64,000 nucleotides of DNA, taken from assembly GCA_905221605.1 (NCBI GenBank), contig CAJNDS010001513.1, positions 1 through 64,000 on the forward strand, written 5' to 3'. Positions 53,440 to 63,589 of the stretch are shown here, piece after piece (the stretch's first letter is position 1; every line of letters starts with the position of its first letter). Origin of the DNA: Symbiodinium natans. Taxonomy: Eukaryota > Sar > Dinophyceae > Suessiales > Symbiodiniaceae. The translations under genes were made by a program, and so were the position numbers. The notes beneath the pieces are model-generated. The model was given only the letters and a program-made list of their open reading frames with translations, ran no database searches and was not told the DNA's origin.

Positions 53440-56247
53440 CAAGACGCTCCTGAGATCCCATCTCCTCAAAGTCTAAAAGGATCTCTTCATCCAGCCAGAT
53501 CACCTCAAGGGTTCAGGGTTTAGGGTTTGTTGGGGATCAGTAGTTTGGGATATTGGGCTTGCTAGCACGATTATGCTTGAGTGATCGGGTCTGAGGATGG
53601 CTTGTGGGACAAGAGCAGACGTGGCGCCATACATGTACATGTGCTACGGAACCCTGAAGCCACCACCGTGTCATGCTTGGGTATACATGTAAAGCGCCCC
53701 AAACAGTTCATCCTAGCACCCACAGGCCTAAACCCCAAACCCAAAACCCTAAAGCCTAGCCCTAAACCCTAAACCCTAAACCCTAAACCCGAAACCCTAA
53801 ACCCTAAACCCTAAACCCTAAACCCTAACCCTAAACCCTAAACCCTAAACCCGAAACCTTACACCCTAAACCCTAAACCCTAAACCCTAAACCCTAAACC
53901 CTAAACCCTAAACCCTAAACAAGGTCATGTTGAAGGAGCCCTTGGCTCCCAGCCCAGAGAGACTTGACATTCGGGTTTTTGGATTTTGCGCTTTGGGATT
54001 CCAAAGCCTGAAGCTGAGCCCTAAACATACAAAACCTAAACCCTAAACCCTAAACCCTAAACCCTAAACCCTAAACCCTAAACCCTAAACCCTAAACCCT
54101 AAACCCTAAACCCTAAACCCTAAACCCTAAACCCCCAATCCCCCTAATCCCACTAAACGCCCTAATCCCACTAAACGCCCAAAGCGCCCTAAACCCGATA
54201 GACCCTAAACCCTGAGCACAAACCCTAACCCTAAACCCTAAACCCTAAGCCCTAAGCCCTAAGCCCTAAACCCTAAACCCTAAACCCTAAACCCTAAACC
54301 CTAAACCCTAGCCCTAAACCCTAAACCCTAAACCCTTCGAAGCAGCCTCTCCGGAGCTCAAAGTCTCCCTGTGGTAGACGTCCTCCACCTCCTGTGGCAG
54401 CAGTAAGGAGGCAATTGGGGTGGGGTTCCGAAATTTAGGGGTACCTTGTTGGGGTTTAGGGTTTAGGGTTTAGGGTTTAGGGTTTAGGGTTTAGGGTTTA
54501 GGGTTTAGGGTTTAGGGTTTGGGGTTTCCGAAATTCGGGGTACCTTACTGTGGATCCATTTCTCAGGGAATCCTACTACTTGGGGGTCAAACTTAGGGAT
54601 CCCCTATTTTCGTAAACCGCCAATTGGGCTGAACGAAAGAAGTCTTGTGCAAAGTCGGTGAAACGTCGATCTCGAAAGTTCAAGCGTAGCGATTGCCAGA
54701 GTCCACTATTTCAGCGAAGGTCGCGTGCACAAACTTGGTGCCTAGAAGCAGGAACAAAACCTGCTGCTGAAAGCGCTCGGGCCCCCAAACCCCCACCCCC
54801 CAAACCCGCCCCTTCCCCCCCCCCCCCCCCCCCACCAACCCCCGAGTAATTATCGCTCTGCCCTTGCCACCCCTAAACCCGAAGCTACCTCTTCCGTCTC
54901 AGGCTGCTCCATGCCCATGGGCACTTTGCGTGCGGCTCGCCGGCGCTCATCCTCTTCGATGGCATCCACCTGTAGACCCTAAACCCTAAACCCTTTTACA
55001 GCTGGCCTCGGTTCACAGCAAACCCTATACCCTAAACCCTAAAACCCTAAAACCCTAAAACCCTAAAACACTAAAACCCTACTTCATGTTCTGGTTGCAC
55101 ACAGCCTACAAGAGGGATGTGCAATCCCCCCGAATCTCCAAAATATCCCAGTAACTAGGATACAGACTAGAAAGGCTGCAACAAATGCCCCACCTCTGAA
55201 AGAGTTCTCCGAAATGGTTGTTTAGGGCTTAGGGTCCTGTTCTTTGTAGCTGTAGGCGGTGCACAATAAACCGATAGGTGATGCAGCCCAACGTGTCGCC
55301 TGCACCCTGCATTTTCGAAACTCCACGGATGCCAACTTCTGGCCAACTAAACCCTAAACCCTAAACCCTACACCCTAAACACTAAACCTCCCAAAGTTGA
55401 AAAGCTTCTTACTAACCCGACTGCTAAGTGAGGACCCTCACCTGCAAGGAGGTGAAGTCCAGCAGGTAGCGGAGGAGGTTATACTGAAATCGCTCGGAAC
55501 TCATCACGCCGAAGCCTGGCTGTAGCCGGGATTGACCCAAATTATGGGTTTAGGGTTTAGGGTTTGAGGTCTCTGTTCTGATAGAGCCTTTAGAGTCTTA
55601 GGGTACAGTACGGGTACCAGGATGGGCCCATACCTTTGTATAGGTCAACCCCAGTGGCCTGCCGGTTTGGTTTCCTGGCCCTTGCGCATTCTCTTTTTCC
55701 ATCCTGATGTGAGCAGATGCCCTGTGCACATTTCTTTCTCCAAGCGACGAACACCGCTTCAATGTTTCGCGCCCGGTGTAAATCTTGGTCTGCACTTCTG
55801 TTCGTGCGAAACCACGTGCAGGACAGCTTTTGTAAGCAAATTGCAGGCCTCTGCCAGGAAGCTACATCCTTCTAAGCTTACGGTTTAAGGTTTAGGGTTC
55901 CTCTCTGAGCTCTTAAGGTCTTGAGTGTGGAGGTTCGAGGATGGCTCACCGACGGCATCCGGCGTTTAATTCCAACTCTTCGCAAGTTTCTGGAGGCGGG
56001 CATGCCAGATTTCGTAACCGTTACCATGCCCTGCCATCCTGACCCATCTGACCCATCTAGGTCAGAGTCGCTGGCTGGGGTCACCTTCTACGGTCAAGCA
56101 CGGCGGAATTCGCAATCTCAGCTAGGAACTAGTAGGGCTCTCTGCATGAAGCTAACAGAGCGTCCATGACCGGATTGATGTGTTTCAGGGCATTGCCGAG
56201 TTGACCTGGAGTGAACCTCTGCACACCGCGGGCGAGTAACAAACAGC
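53440..56247 (-). CDS. exons of an unrecognised gene
   Basis: Minus exons in order. 56247-about 56150: GCLLLARGVQRFTPGQLGNA, LKHINPVMDALL. 55515-55442: GFGVMSSERFQYNLLRYLLD, FTSLQ. 54969-54889: VDAIEEDERRRAARKVPMGM, EQPETEE. About 54705-54630 and 54400-54345: possible, with EVEDVYHRETLSSGEAAS. About 53515-53440: LEVIWLDEEILLDFEEMG. The GT-AG join 55442/54969 keeps frame (S-L-Q-V-D-A-I), with CAGGTG on both sides of the junction. No family is recognised; the exons may belong to more than one gene. Confidence 0.5.
53754..53922 (-). repeat. long interstitial telomeric array
   Basis: About 23 CCCTAAA-type units with scattered variants. Confidence 0.95.
54030..54135 (-). repeat. interstitial telomeric array, about 14 units
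   Basis: Perfect CCCTAAA run; 54225-54335 holds another with CCCTAAG variants. Confidence 0.95.
54415..54627. mobile_element. family E element split by a telomeric array, end duplicated
   Basis: CCAATTG flanks the whole element. The left-hand terminus GGGGTTCCGAAATTTAGGGG occurs once before and once after about 11 TTTAGGG units (54453-54520), the second time as GGGTTTCCGAAATTCGGGGT. The far end is TTTTCGTAAACCGCC. Confidence 0.75.
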
Positions 56248-56512
56248 CTATGGCCTCATGTACAACTCCAATTCAGAGTTTGGCGCAGCATGAACGCGCT
56301 GGCACGTTGTCAACAGCGAAAAACGCATGCTGCGTGGCTCGGAAGCTTGTCCCCTCTCTGAGCACTGAGGTTTTCTTGTCCGCAAACGCAACGGGGTTAC
56401 GACTCGATGCGAAGAGAGGAGAGAAGCACAAACAATTTGCAAGTGCCAGACACATGGCTGCAGACAACTTGATGACACGACTTGCGATCGTAGAATCACA
56501 TTACGAACCCTA

Positions 56513-56565
56513 AACCCTAAACCCTAAACCCTAAACCCTAAACCCTAAACCCTAAACCCTAACGC
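56513..56565 (-). repeat. interstitial telomeric array
   Basis: About seven CCCTAAA units. Confidence 0.95.
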
Positions 56566-56814
56566 CCATATTTGGCCCATGTTGGCTGCAGCCCGTGTGG
56601 GAGCACCTCAATTCAGGTTGGCCCTGTGCGGCCTAACGAATTATCTTGCTTGCTTATTGGGCTGCTGCACCTTTTGCTCCACAGAGAGCAAAAAAAAACA
56701 CCTACATCGCACACAGGCGCCAGGAGCGGCTAATGTTGGACCTGCTTTAATGATGTAACCCCCCCCCCAAAAAAAAAAACAAGCGAGGACCCTGCAAAAA
56801 AAACCAAACAGTCC

Positions 56815-57200
56815 CCGACCCTGGCAAGGTCGAGGCTTCAGGCTTCAAGTATCTCTCCTTCTCGAGAAAGCTTATGCCTTCCTGCAAACCGAAGGACTGA
56901 GCCCCGGGCCCCGGAAGACTTTTATTATAGCGGGCCCCCAAACAAAAGGTATAAAACTGTGTCCGGAGGCCTCCGTAAGCTACCCCCTTTCCAGATATGA
57001 TTCGTTTGTGGAATCATATAGTTTTAAGTAAGGAATTCATAAAGAAAACGAGCCCTGAAAAAAGAAGATTTTTGGAGATCCTGGAAAGGTCGAGGCTTCA
57101 GGCTTCAAGTATCTCCCGTTTTCGAGAAAGCTTATGCCTTCCTGAAAACTGGAAGGACTGAGCCCCATAAGTCACGGCCCAAACGCTTTTCATTATAGTG
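56815..57200 (+). repeat. duplicated block of about 120 bp
   Basis: AAGGTCGAGGCTTCAGGCTT, then CAAGTATCTC, GAGAAAGCTTATGCCTTCCT and GGACTGAGCCCC, occur at about 56825-56945 and again at about 57086-57200. A short C/A homopolymer junction precedes the first copy at 56758-56779. Confidence 0.85.
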
Positions 57201-57274
57201 TACCTCCAATACACAGGGCCAAAATCCTGAATAGCCGAAATGTTTTTCGCAATAGCGTCCCCCTAGACTATTGC

Positions 57275-57400
57275 GGGTGCAACATTAAACACATTGTCTA
57301 TACTGAACTTGGAACCCTAGCAAGAATTGTGTTTTTAGCTGTTTCTCAGGAATGATAGTGCCCAAAAATTAGCAAATTTTCCCAAGTATCCCTAAGTTGT
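57275..57400. mobile_element. dispersed repeat, family H
   Basis: CTATACTGAACTTGGAACCC and TTTTTAGCTGTTTCTCAGGA match the copies at 22657 and 59395. Confidence 0.65.
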
Positions 57401-58850
57401 CCTGGCTGGCTAATGAATACAAAGAAGAGATGCTTTCTTTGCTTCGTATTTGGCCAACATTGTACAACAGACACTCTTCTCAGCGTTCTCGCGAATCTTC
57501 GTAGGCTGCATTATCGAAAGGCGGTATTGCAGTCGCATTTCCAAAAAGTGACCGCTGTGAGGAAGATGATATTGAATTCTTACCCGAAGTATAGTCTCAA
57601 AGACTCACTTAACGCCTACCAGCATGCAAGTTGCGCAAGCAGCTGTGCACGCTCTTACAAACTTGCAGTTGGCCAACTACGAAACTACTTCGAAGCCATA
57701 TTCCAACCTCACCAAAGGTCCTACTAGGACGATGAACGCTGTATTCATGGGGTCGCAGATTGATTCTTCATTCGGATTTGAACAGACGTTCTCTTCGAAG
57801 CTGCTGGGATTTAGGTAACTTTTGGAGTGTGTCTCGACTAGTCGAGTGCACATTTTTGCTGCAAGGCTTTGTGCAGGGTTGATTTGTTCCAGCAATCTGA
57901 GTGGGTGGGATGGGGGGGGGGGGGGGGGGGGTGGGGTGGGGTGGGGCGGGCCCCTAAACCCTAAGCCCTAAACCCTAAACCCTAAACTGTGGGGGGGGGG
58001 GGAGCGCAGGGAGGCAGTTTCCCCTCGTGAAGGGCTCATCTCTTAAGTTCTCTGTCCATGTTTGGACATTCCGACTGGAGTTCTTGAACGTAATCCTGCA
58101 CATGGTGCAGAAGTTTCTCTCGTGGATCGTATGAACACACTGAAAACTGTTTGGCGCAATAGGGGCGCAGGCCTTGTGTGGCAACTTGACTAGCATGTCA
58201 CTAAAGGATTTTGGAACACTTCCTGAAGAGTACATGGTACATGTGGAGGGGTCCCTTTTCACTGTTGGAGTGGAATGGACATGATTCTCCTTAGTCGGAA
58301 GGGGCGTCCAAAATATCACAACCGTGCAGCGACACCAACCATTTCGGGGGAAATGGCGGAGACTTGAATGTTTTAGAGCTTGTGACGGGCCGGTTTGTCC
58401 TCTATGTCTCTCTCTCACTCCTAAACCCAAAGCCCCAAACCCGAAGTCCTAAAATACGACAATTGATCCCTTGATGGCTTCTTCCAGTTCTGGAAGCATT
58501 TGTTGTGAAGGGACCGCTGCCCCCCCCTCCCCCTCCCCCTTGTCTCCTGTTTGGCCCCTCCCTGAATTCACAATTTTGCGCTTTAGGGTTCAGGGTTGAA
58601 AACGCAAGCAAATTCCCCACGATCCCCAACTCAGAAACAAAAAAGTTTTGGTTGGGACAAAATCTCGCGTTGTGAGAGGTGTTGCGGACAGATTCCTAAC
58701 GTCTCTCTCGTGATTGTCCGAACACTTCGGGGTTTGGTGATTTTGGATTGTTAGAACTCTGAGCTTGGGAGCTTTCGAGATTGTTGCTGACTTCTGGCAT
58801 GGTTCATTGCTCAAAAAGAAGATGCATATCTGCATATATCTAGATGCATG
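57400..58850. other. no supported gene
   Basis: A plus frame (57413-57727) and a minus frame (57975-58430, about 150 codons) are open without repeats. They lack recognisable motifs or splice support. A G-run region lies at 57910-57945. Confidence 0.4.
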
Positions 58851-58857
58851 ATAGAGA

Positions 58858-58920
58858 GCCCTAAACCCTAAACCCTAAACCCTAAACCCTAAACTCTAAA
58901 CCCTAAACCCTAAACCCTAG
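58858..58920 (-). repeat. interstitial telomeric array
   Basis: About eight CCCTAAA units. Confidence 0.95.
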
Positions 58921-59100
58921 AGATAGAGTACATAACATGTGTAGTCAATGCGCAGGCCAGGTATGTTTTCCATCGCTGCAGTTTCGACACCGAAGCCCCT
59001 AAACCCTAAACCCTAAACCGTAAACCCTAAACCGCTCCCTCCGTGCAGTGTGCTGCTTGCAGCAGCCTTGTCTAGGATGGCCCTTAAAGCCCTCTGAAAG

Positions 59101-59256
59101 GTATTCCCGACTATGATCCTCTAAAACCCAAGAAGGGTTTAGGGTTTAGGGTTTAGGGTTTAGGGTTTAGGGTTTAGGGTTGTTCCTGAATATGATCCTC
59201 TGACTCTAAACCTCAACAAGGGGAAATGCAACATGTCCCAAGGGCCTACCGAGTTT
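59101..59256. mobile_element. introner-like element with telomeric insert
   Basis: TATTCCCGACTATGATCCTC and the end ATGTCCCAAGGGCCTACC match the TIR-gene intron at 47037-47193. Here TTTAGGG units (59135-59180) replace the TA-rich interior, and a second TGATCCTCT block follows them. It lies just downstream of the Mei2 stop. Confidence 0.65.
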
Positions 59257-59295
59257 TTTTTTGTACACGGACGTGCAATGATGCTCTGGCCCGTC

Positions 59296-60691
59296 TCAGT
59301 CTAATTCAAAGGCCTCGTGGCTAAAGAGCAAGGGCCGGAACCAGCCATTCTTGATGCGATCCGGGGCGTTCTCGAAGTACTTGGACCTCTACTGAACTTG
59401 GGGCACCCTAGCGAAAATCACAATTTTAGCTATTCCTTACGGATTTTATAGCATCCAAAAGACTATTAAACAAAAAAAACTATATTTCCAGGGTAGATCC
59501 GAAGGGGCCTGTTCGCCTGATAGCCCTGCGTCACTGCAGGGGCCACTTCCATGATCTTGTTCGAGGGGTAGAGGCGCAGCTGGCGATTGTGGAAGGCCAA
59601 GGCAAACCTTAGTTTAGGGTTTAGGGTTTAGGGTTTAGGGTTTAGGATTTAGGGTTTAGGGTTTAGGGTTTAGGGGGACTAAAGGTGAACCTTTGGGAAT
59701 ATAGGGGCATTATATTGCCCCAAAAAGGTTAAAAGGTTGCCTACTCAACAACTCAGAAACTCCTTCGTCGCCTGAGTGGAGAGGAAGTTGATGAAGCCAT
59801 ATCCACGGTTTCCTTAGTTGTCCAGTACCTAGCTGCTTTAAAGGTTAACCTTTGGGAACCGAAGGGGAATATACTAATCCAAAGAGAGTTAAAGGTGACC
59901 TACTCTACTACTAAGTTTCGCTTGGTCTTGAAGTCCATGGGAAGGTAGAAGAAGTCAAACATGTGATCGAATCCTGCCGTCATGACCTCACACAAGAGCT
60001 CTTCGCAGGTGTATCGGTTGGGGATGTTGCGGAGCATGACGGTGGTCTGACCCTCCCGAAAGAGGCTAGCTGCCTCCCGTGCGTCCATGGTGACCTCTTC
60101 CGAAGACTCCGACACCTCCAGTGGCTTTGCGTTCTCAGTGGTGCTCACCTTCCGTGCTGCTCCTACCAGGCCAGGAGCTAGGACCTTGCGCGGGACACGA
60201 GCCCTCGGCTTCTCGACCTTGTCCGGCTTCTCCTGCTTCTCCGGCTTGTCCGGCTTGTCCTGCTTCTGGGAGGGTGGCTGTAGGAAGGGCGCGAGGAGCA
60301 GCCGTTGCTTCTCCTTGCAGGCTGGGGGTGGGTTGGAAGCCTCGGCAGGAACCACCACTTGAACGACTGTGTAGCTTGCCTGGGGCGGAGCCATCACCGG
60401 AGGCTCCTGAAAAGGCACCATTTGCTGATCCATGTAGCTGTTCGATGGCTGTGTGGACAACACGGTCGGCATGGCCATGATGGGCTGGCAGGCAGGAGAC
60501 GGCCACACGGCCTCCATGGGGGCTGCGCCTCCGAGGTATGGCATAGGCTCGGCTTCCATTGGCATCACGCTGGCGAGGTATGGCGTGGGCTCTCCTTCCA
60601 TCTGCATCGCGCTTCCGAGGTGTGGCATGAGCTCCGCATACTCCAGGTACTGGGTCATGGCGGCAGGGTTCTCCACAGGGATCATTGCCAT
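59296..60691 (-). CDS. Mei2-like RNA-binding protein, 4 exons
   Basis: The RRM of the Mei2 C-terminal type (RRM_2) starts at TTVMLRNIPNRYT (about residue 210) and continues FDFFYLPMDFKTKRNRGYGF, I-N-F, then LRLYPSNKIMEVAPAVTQGY and APDRIKNGWFRPLLFSHEAF. Exons are 60691-59920, 59812-59755, 59607-about 59515 and about 59393-59296 (stop TGA). Introns 1 and 2 are GA-AG introners; the last donor is ambiguous. The N-terminal half has short M-P-Y-L-type repeats (EAEPMPYLGGAAPMEA) and a lysine/proline/glutamate run (about 60210-60260). The family binds RNA (fission yeast Mei2 controls meiosis); the role here is not known. The frame is open upstream of the ATG to a TAG near 60749, so the start is tentative. 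Confidence 0.85.
59395..59515 (-). mobile_element. dispersed repeat, family H, in the last Mei2 intron
   Basis: Contains ACTGAACTTGGGGCACCCTA and AATTTTAGCTATTCCTTACG, matching the copies at 22657 and 57275. It shows that family H also acts as an intron. Confidence 0.65.
59608..59754 (-). mobile_element. introner, family B, with telomeric insert (Mei2 intron 2)
   Basis: 147-bp GA-AG intron. Arms GAGTAGGCAACCTTTTAACC and GGTTCACCTTTAG flank the core, and about nine TTTAGGG units lie beyond the right arm but before the acceptor AAG. The join gives K-E-F-L-F-A-L-A-F-H. Confidence 0.65.
59813..59919 (-). mobile_element. introner, family B (Mei2 intron 1)
   Basis: 107-bp GA-AG intron with GAAAC at both borders. 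Arms TAGTAGAGTAGGTCACCTTT and AAAGGTTAACCTTTAAAGC. Removal restores the RRM motif K-R-N-R-G-Y-G-F. Confidence 0.85.
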
Positions 60692-60733
60692 TGGCGAGAA
60701 CCAAACAGGGAGTGAAGGGAGCAGCCTTTGCGA

Positions 60734-60750
60734 CTTGAGCCCGGGCTACG
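60734..60750 (-). other. possible relict of the dinoflagellate spliced leader
   Basis: On minus the sequence CGTAGCCCGGGCTCAAG resembles the dinoflagellate spliced leader as known from the literature, with its central ATTTT-like part missing. It sits in sense orientation about 45 bp upstream of the Mei2 ATG. The match is short and could be chance. Confidence 0.25.
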
Positions 60751-61084
60751 CCTTGACGAAGCTTCTTGAAAGCATGCGAGTCCCGGCAAAGAGCCGCCTA
60801 GATTGCCAGATGCTTCCGGGCTCATGGTTGAGGTGGACATCTAAAGGCGCTTGTGCGGCACAGAAGCAGTGCTCTCCTCTACTGCTCTTGCGCGGCTGCA
60901 AAACCTAGATCTCAAATTGCTCTGCACCTAGTACGGCCATGCTTGCGACACCCTCGCCCCATTGACCGACAAACATGGCCAGCGAGCTGGACTCGTGCGA
61001 AAGAATGTGCACATCGTCCTCCGAGGATTGACCGATCTTAAGATCATGTGGTTTCATCTCTGAATCAGGCTCCCTGTTGATTGG

Positions 61085-61163
61085 GGGGATCCCTAAACCC
61101 TAAACCCTAAACCCTAAACCCTAAACCCTAAACCCTAAACCCTAAACCCTAAACCCTAAACCT
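61085..61163 (-). repeat. interstitial telomeric array, about 11 units
   Basis: Perfect CCCTAAA run. Confidence 0.97.
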
Positions 61164-61194
61164 TCTATTAGGTGATGCTGTCGGGCGGGTCCTG

Positions 61195-61690
61195 GCCTGG
61201 TTGTTGGACTTAACAGTCTTGGGTTCCTTGAAAGATGGCCCTCAAAAGAGAGCCCTTCTCTGAGATCACGCAGCTTGAGTGTAAAACTCAGGGTTTAGGG
61301 TTTAGGGTTTAGGGTTTAGGGTTTAGGGTTTAGGGTTTAGGCGTCCAGAAGCAGAACGTACATTGGGATGTTGAAGGGCACCGTTACTCCAGTGTGCATC
61401 TCTTGTCACAGTGAGGGAACCATTACTGAAGCTCAAAGTGGCTGGTGGCTCTGAAATCAGACCCTCATCCAACAAGCGTGCCAGAATTCAAGTTTAGGGC
61501 TTAGGGTTTAGGGTTTAGGGTAGTAAGCCACTTTTACCTGTGGTTCATGGAAGCGACCCGCAAACTCAAGACTGAAAGCTGCCGCTACCAACGACGCGGT
61601 CTCTGAGTTTCGGATGTCCTTGCGCCGTGTGATCTTCTTGTCCGCACGGCGCCGGCCTTCATCATCGCTGTCATCCTCCGAGGCCGGTTT
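61195..61690 (-). CDS. exons of an unrecognised gene
   Basis: About 61687-61545: ASEDDSDDEGRRRADKKITR, NSETASLVAAAFSLEFAGRF, ending H-E-P-Q before a GT donor. About 61405-61340: GVTVPFNIPMYVLLLDA. About 61290-61200: LSFTLKLRDLREGLSFEG. The order and strand suggest one gene. The first exon has an acidic then basic stretch. No family is recognised. Confidence 0.45.
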
Positions 61691-61757
61691 AGGGTTTAGG
61701 GTTTAGGGTTTAGGGTTTAGGGTTTAGGGTTTAGGGTTTAGGGTTTAGGGTTTAGGT
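61684..61757 (+). repeat. interstitial telomeric array
   Basis: About ten TTTAGGG units immediately upstream of an exon of the gene at 61195-61690. Confidence 0.95.
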
Positions 61758-61800
61758 GCGAAACCCCAAACCTCAGAACTGAGCCTTTCATCTTAGGGGA

Positions 61801-61880
61801 TAGGATTCGGGGGACCCTTGGGGGATATAGACCTTCTGAATAAGGTCCCTGTTTAAGAGTTAAGGGACCCCCTGATCCTA
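61801..61880. mobile_element. introner-like element, family E-related
   Basis: TAGGATTCGGGGGACCCTT and, reversed, TAGGATCAGGGGGTCCCTT: 80 bp in total. Confidence 0.75.
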
Positions 61881-61904
61881 CCTAGGACATCTCTGAGCAG
61901 AAGA

Positions 61905-62075
61905 GGACATGGCCTTGCCTCAACTCCGACGCTCTACGAGCCTCTTTGGGGTGCTATGTTCGGGCTCTCGCGTTCGAGCACCATGGGCACAGCATGCGAA
62001 TCGAAGCGTCTTCGACAAGCTTGGCGGTGACGTGCACGTGGCTATCCTGCGCACAACATTAGCTCCCCGAGCTTT
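61905..62075. CDS. possible exon, strand uncertain
   Basis: Minus: after CAG, DSHVHVTAKLVEDASIRMLC then PWCSNARART and a stop. Plus: MALPQLRRSTSLFGVLCSGS through KLGGDVHVAILRTTLAP is also open. Minus fits the direction of all other genes. Confidence 0.3.
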
Positions 62076-62114
62076 TTCAGGGTTTAGGGCCAAGTTTAGG
62101 GTACAAAGAACTCT

Positions 62115-62436
62115 GAACCCAGCGACGTGATTTGAAGAATCGGCGCTGTTGTGTTGTGGTAAGCTTGCGACATGAGTACTGTGGCCAGTCTTTCAGCCTG
62201 GGCCTTTGAAGAACTATTCCTTTCTCGAAGAGACGCTCAGGGAATGACTCCTGAATATCAATGATCGCGGAGATGTCGTCGGCCGGGAGATCTTTCTGAG
62301 TCGCGAGTATCCTTCCGACACTGACCTTCAGTGGAGATCCCTGCTGCACAATTCCTACGGGCAACAAAGGCGACTCCTGCTTGCAAGGTGCTACCGGCTC
62401 GGAGAAGCAGGGACAGCTCACTATGTAAGGGCTCAT
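62115..62436 (-). CDS. first exon of an unrecognised gene
   Basis: Starts at ATG 62436 directly after AAAG. It reads MSPYIVSCPCFSEPVAPCKQ, SVGRILATQKDLPADDISAI, IDIQESFPERLFEKG and KLTTTQQRRFFKSRRWVQSS. About 107 codons before telomeric sequence; soluble, no domain recognised. A further minus exon (about 62605-62525, KVMNIGARFGNRIEPAASLF) lies upstream. Confidence 0.5.
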
Positions 62437-62639
62437 CTTTCCCGAATACGGCCTCAGAAATTTGTTTTTGTTTGCAGGGTTTAGGGTTTAGGGTTTAGGG
62501 TAACTCCAAACAAGCCCATCAAGCATGAATGAACAGCGAAGCGGCAGGCTCGATCCGGTTACCAAAGCGGGCGCCAATGTTCATGACCTTCTTGCTTGGC
62601 CTGAGGCATTCAAGCTAGGCCCCTGATTGCGGGAAACCC

Positions 62640-62735
62640 TACAGCCTATACCCTAAACCCTAAACCCTAAACCCTAGGCCCTAAACCCTAAACCCTAAAC
62701 CCTGAACCCTAAACCCTATAAACCCTAAACCCTAA
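62640..62735 (-). repeat. telomeric array with variants
   Basis: CCCTAAA units mixed with CCCTATA and CCCTGAA. Confidence 0.9.
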
Positions 62736-62819
62736 ATTTTCTTCTGAAGGGGACTCGACGTTCCCAGACTCCCCACTTCGACGATCGTCAGACCAGCCCT
62801 GTGGTTCGGGAAGGCGGCA

Positions 62820-62945
62820 GCATATATACACATGTACATACATATGTATATGTATATGTAAATGTATATGTATATGTATATGAAATATGTATATGTGTAT
62901 GTATATGTATATGTATATGAAAATGCAGAAGTATATGTATGTATC
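62820..62945. repeat. (GTATAT)n-type microsatellite
   Basis: GTATAT repeats with ATGTAT variation. Confidence 0.95.
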
Positions 62946-63106
62946 ATATAGGATGAAAACATGCATGAAAGTCATATGTATATACTCATGTGATTACTGT
63001 TCTTGTCACTGTTCGTCTTCTTCATATTACGTTATTCGTAATACAGTGCAACCAAGTTCACCCAGTCGCACCGTTCTCGCGCTGCTTGATGACCTGCATC
63101 TACGAG

Positions 63107-63178
63107 CCCTAAACCCTAAACCCTAAACCCTAAACCCTAAACCCTAAACCCTAAACCCTAAACCCTAAACCCTAAACC
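63107..63178 (-). repeat. interstitial telomeric array, about 10 units
   Basis: Perfect CCCTAAA run; another at 63322-63375. Confidence 0.97.
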
Positions 63179-63207
63179 GTTGCAGCATGTGCAATACTGC
63201 CGTGGAT

Positions 63208-63298
63208 TTGCAAGAGCGGGCCCTTCATACAGATACCCCAATAGCAGGATTCCTTAATCATAAGGACCCCAAGAAGGTACCCCGAATTTTGGAGACCC
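63208..63298. mobile_element. introner-like element, family E
   Basis: Contains the family E core ATAGCAGGATTCCTTAATCA and AGGTACCCCGAATTTTGGAG, ending in ACCCCTTTCG. Confidence 0.65.
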
Positions 63299-63399
63299 CT
63301 TTCGTGACCTGCTGAGAAAAGCCTAAACCCTAAACCCTAAACCCTAAACCCTAAACCCTAAACCCTAAACCCTAAACCCAAATATCCTAAACCCTCAAC

Positions 63400-63530
63400 C
63401 CTAAATCCGAGGGCTGGGCAACGCTTCCGCGCCTCCTTCCTCGTCTTCGCAATGTCTCCGCGTACCTCCTGCTCCGCTAGCTCCAGGCCACTTCGCAAGA
63501 ACAAGAAGTCCTTTGCAATGCAGAGCAGAA
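63400..63530 (-). CDS. exon of an unrecognised gene
   Basis: The minus frame LLLCIAKDFLFLRSGLELAE then QEVRGDIAKTRKEARKRCPA is a hydrophobic start followed by a charged helix. Borders are unknown; telomeric units lie on both sides. Confidence 0.4.
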
Positions 63531-63589
63531 GAGGTTTTGGGTTTAGGGTTTAGGGTTTGGGGTTTAGGGTTTACATGTTTGGGGTGTGA

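Noticed and set aside
60087-60715. Plus-strand and alternative minus frames over the Mei2 exon
   Set aside because: Shadows of the Mei2-like coding exon, whose RRM motif fixes the correct frame.
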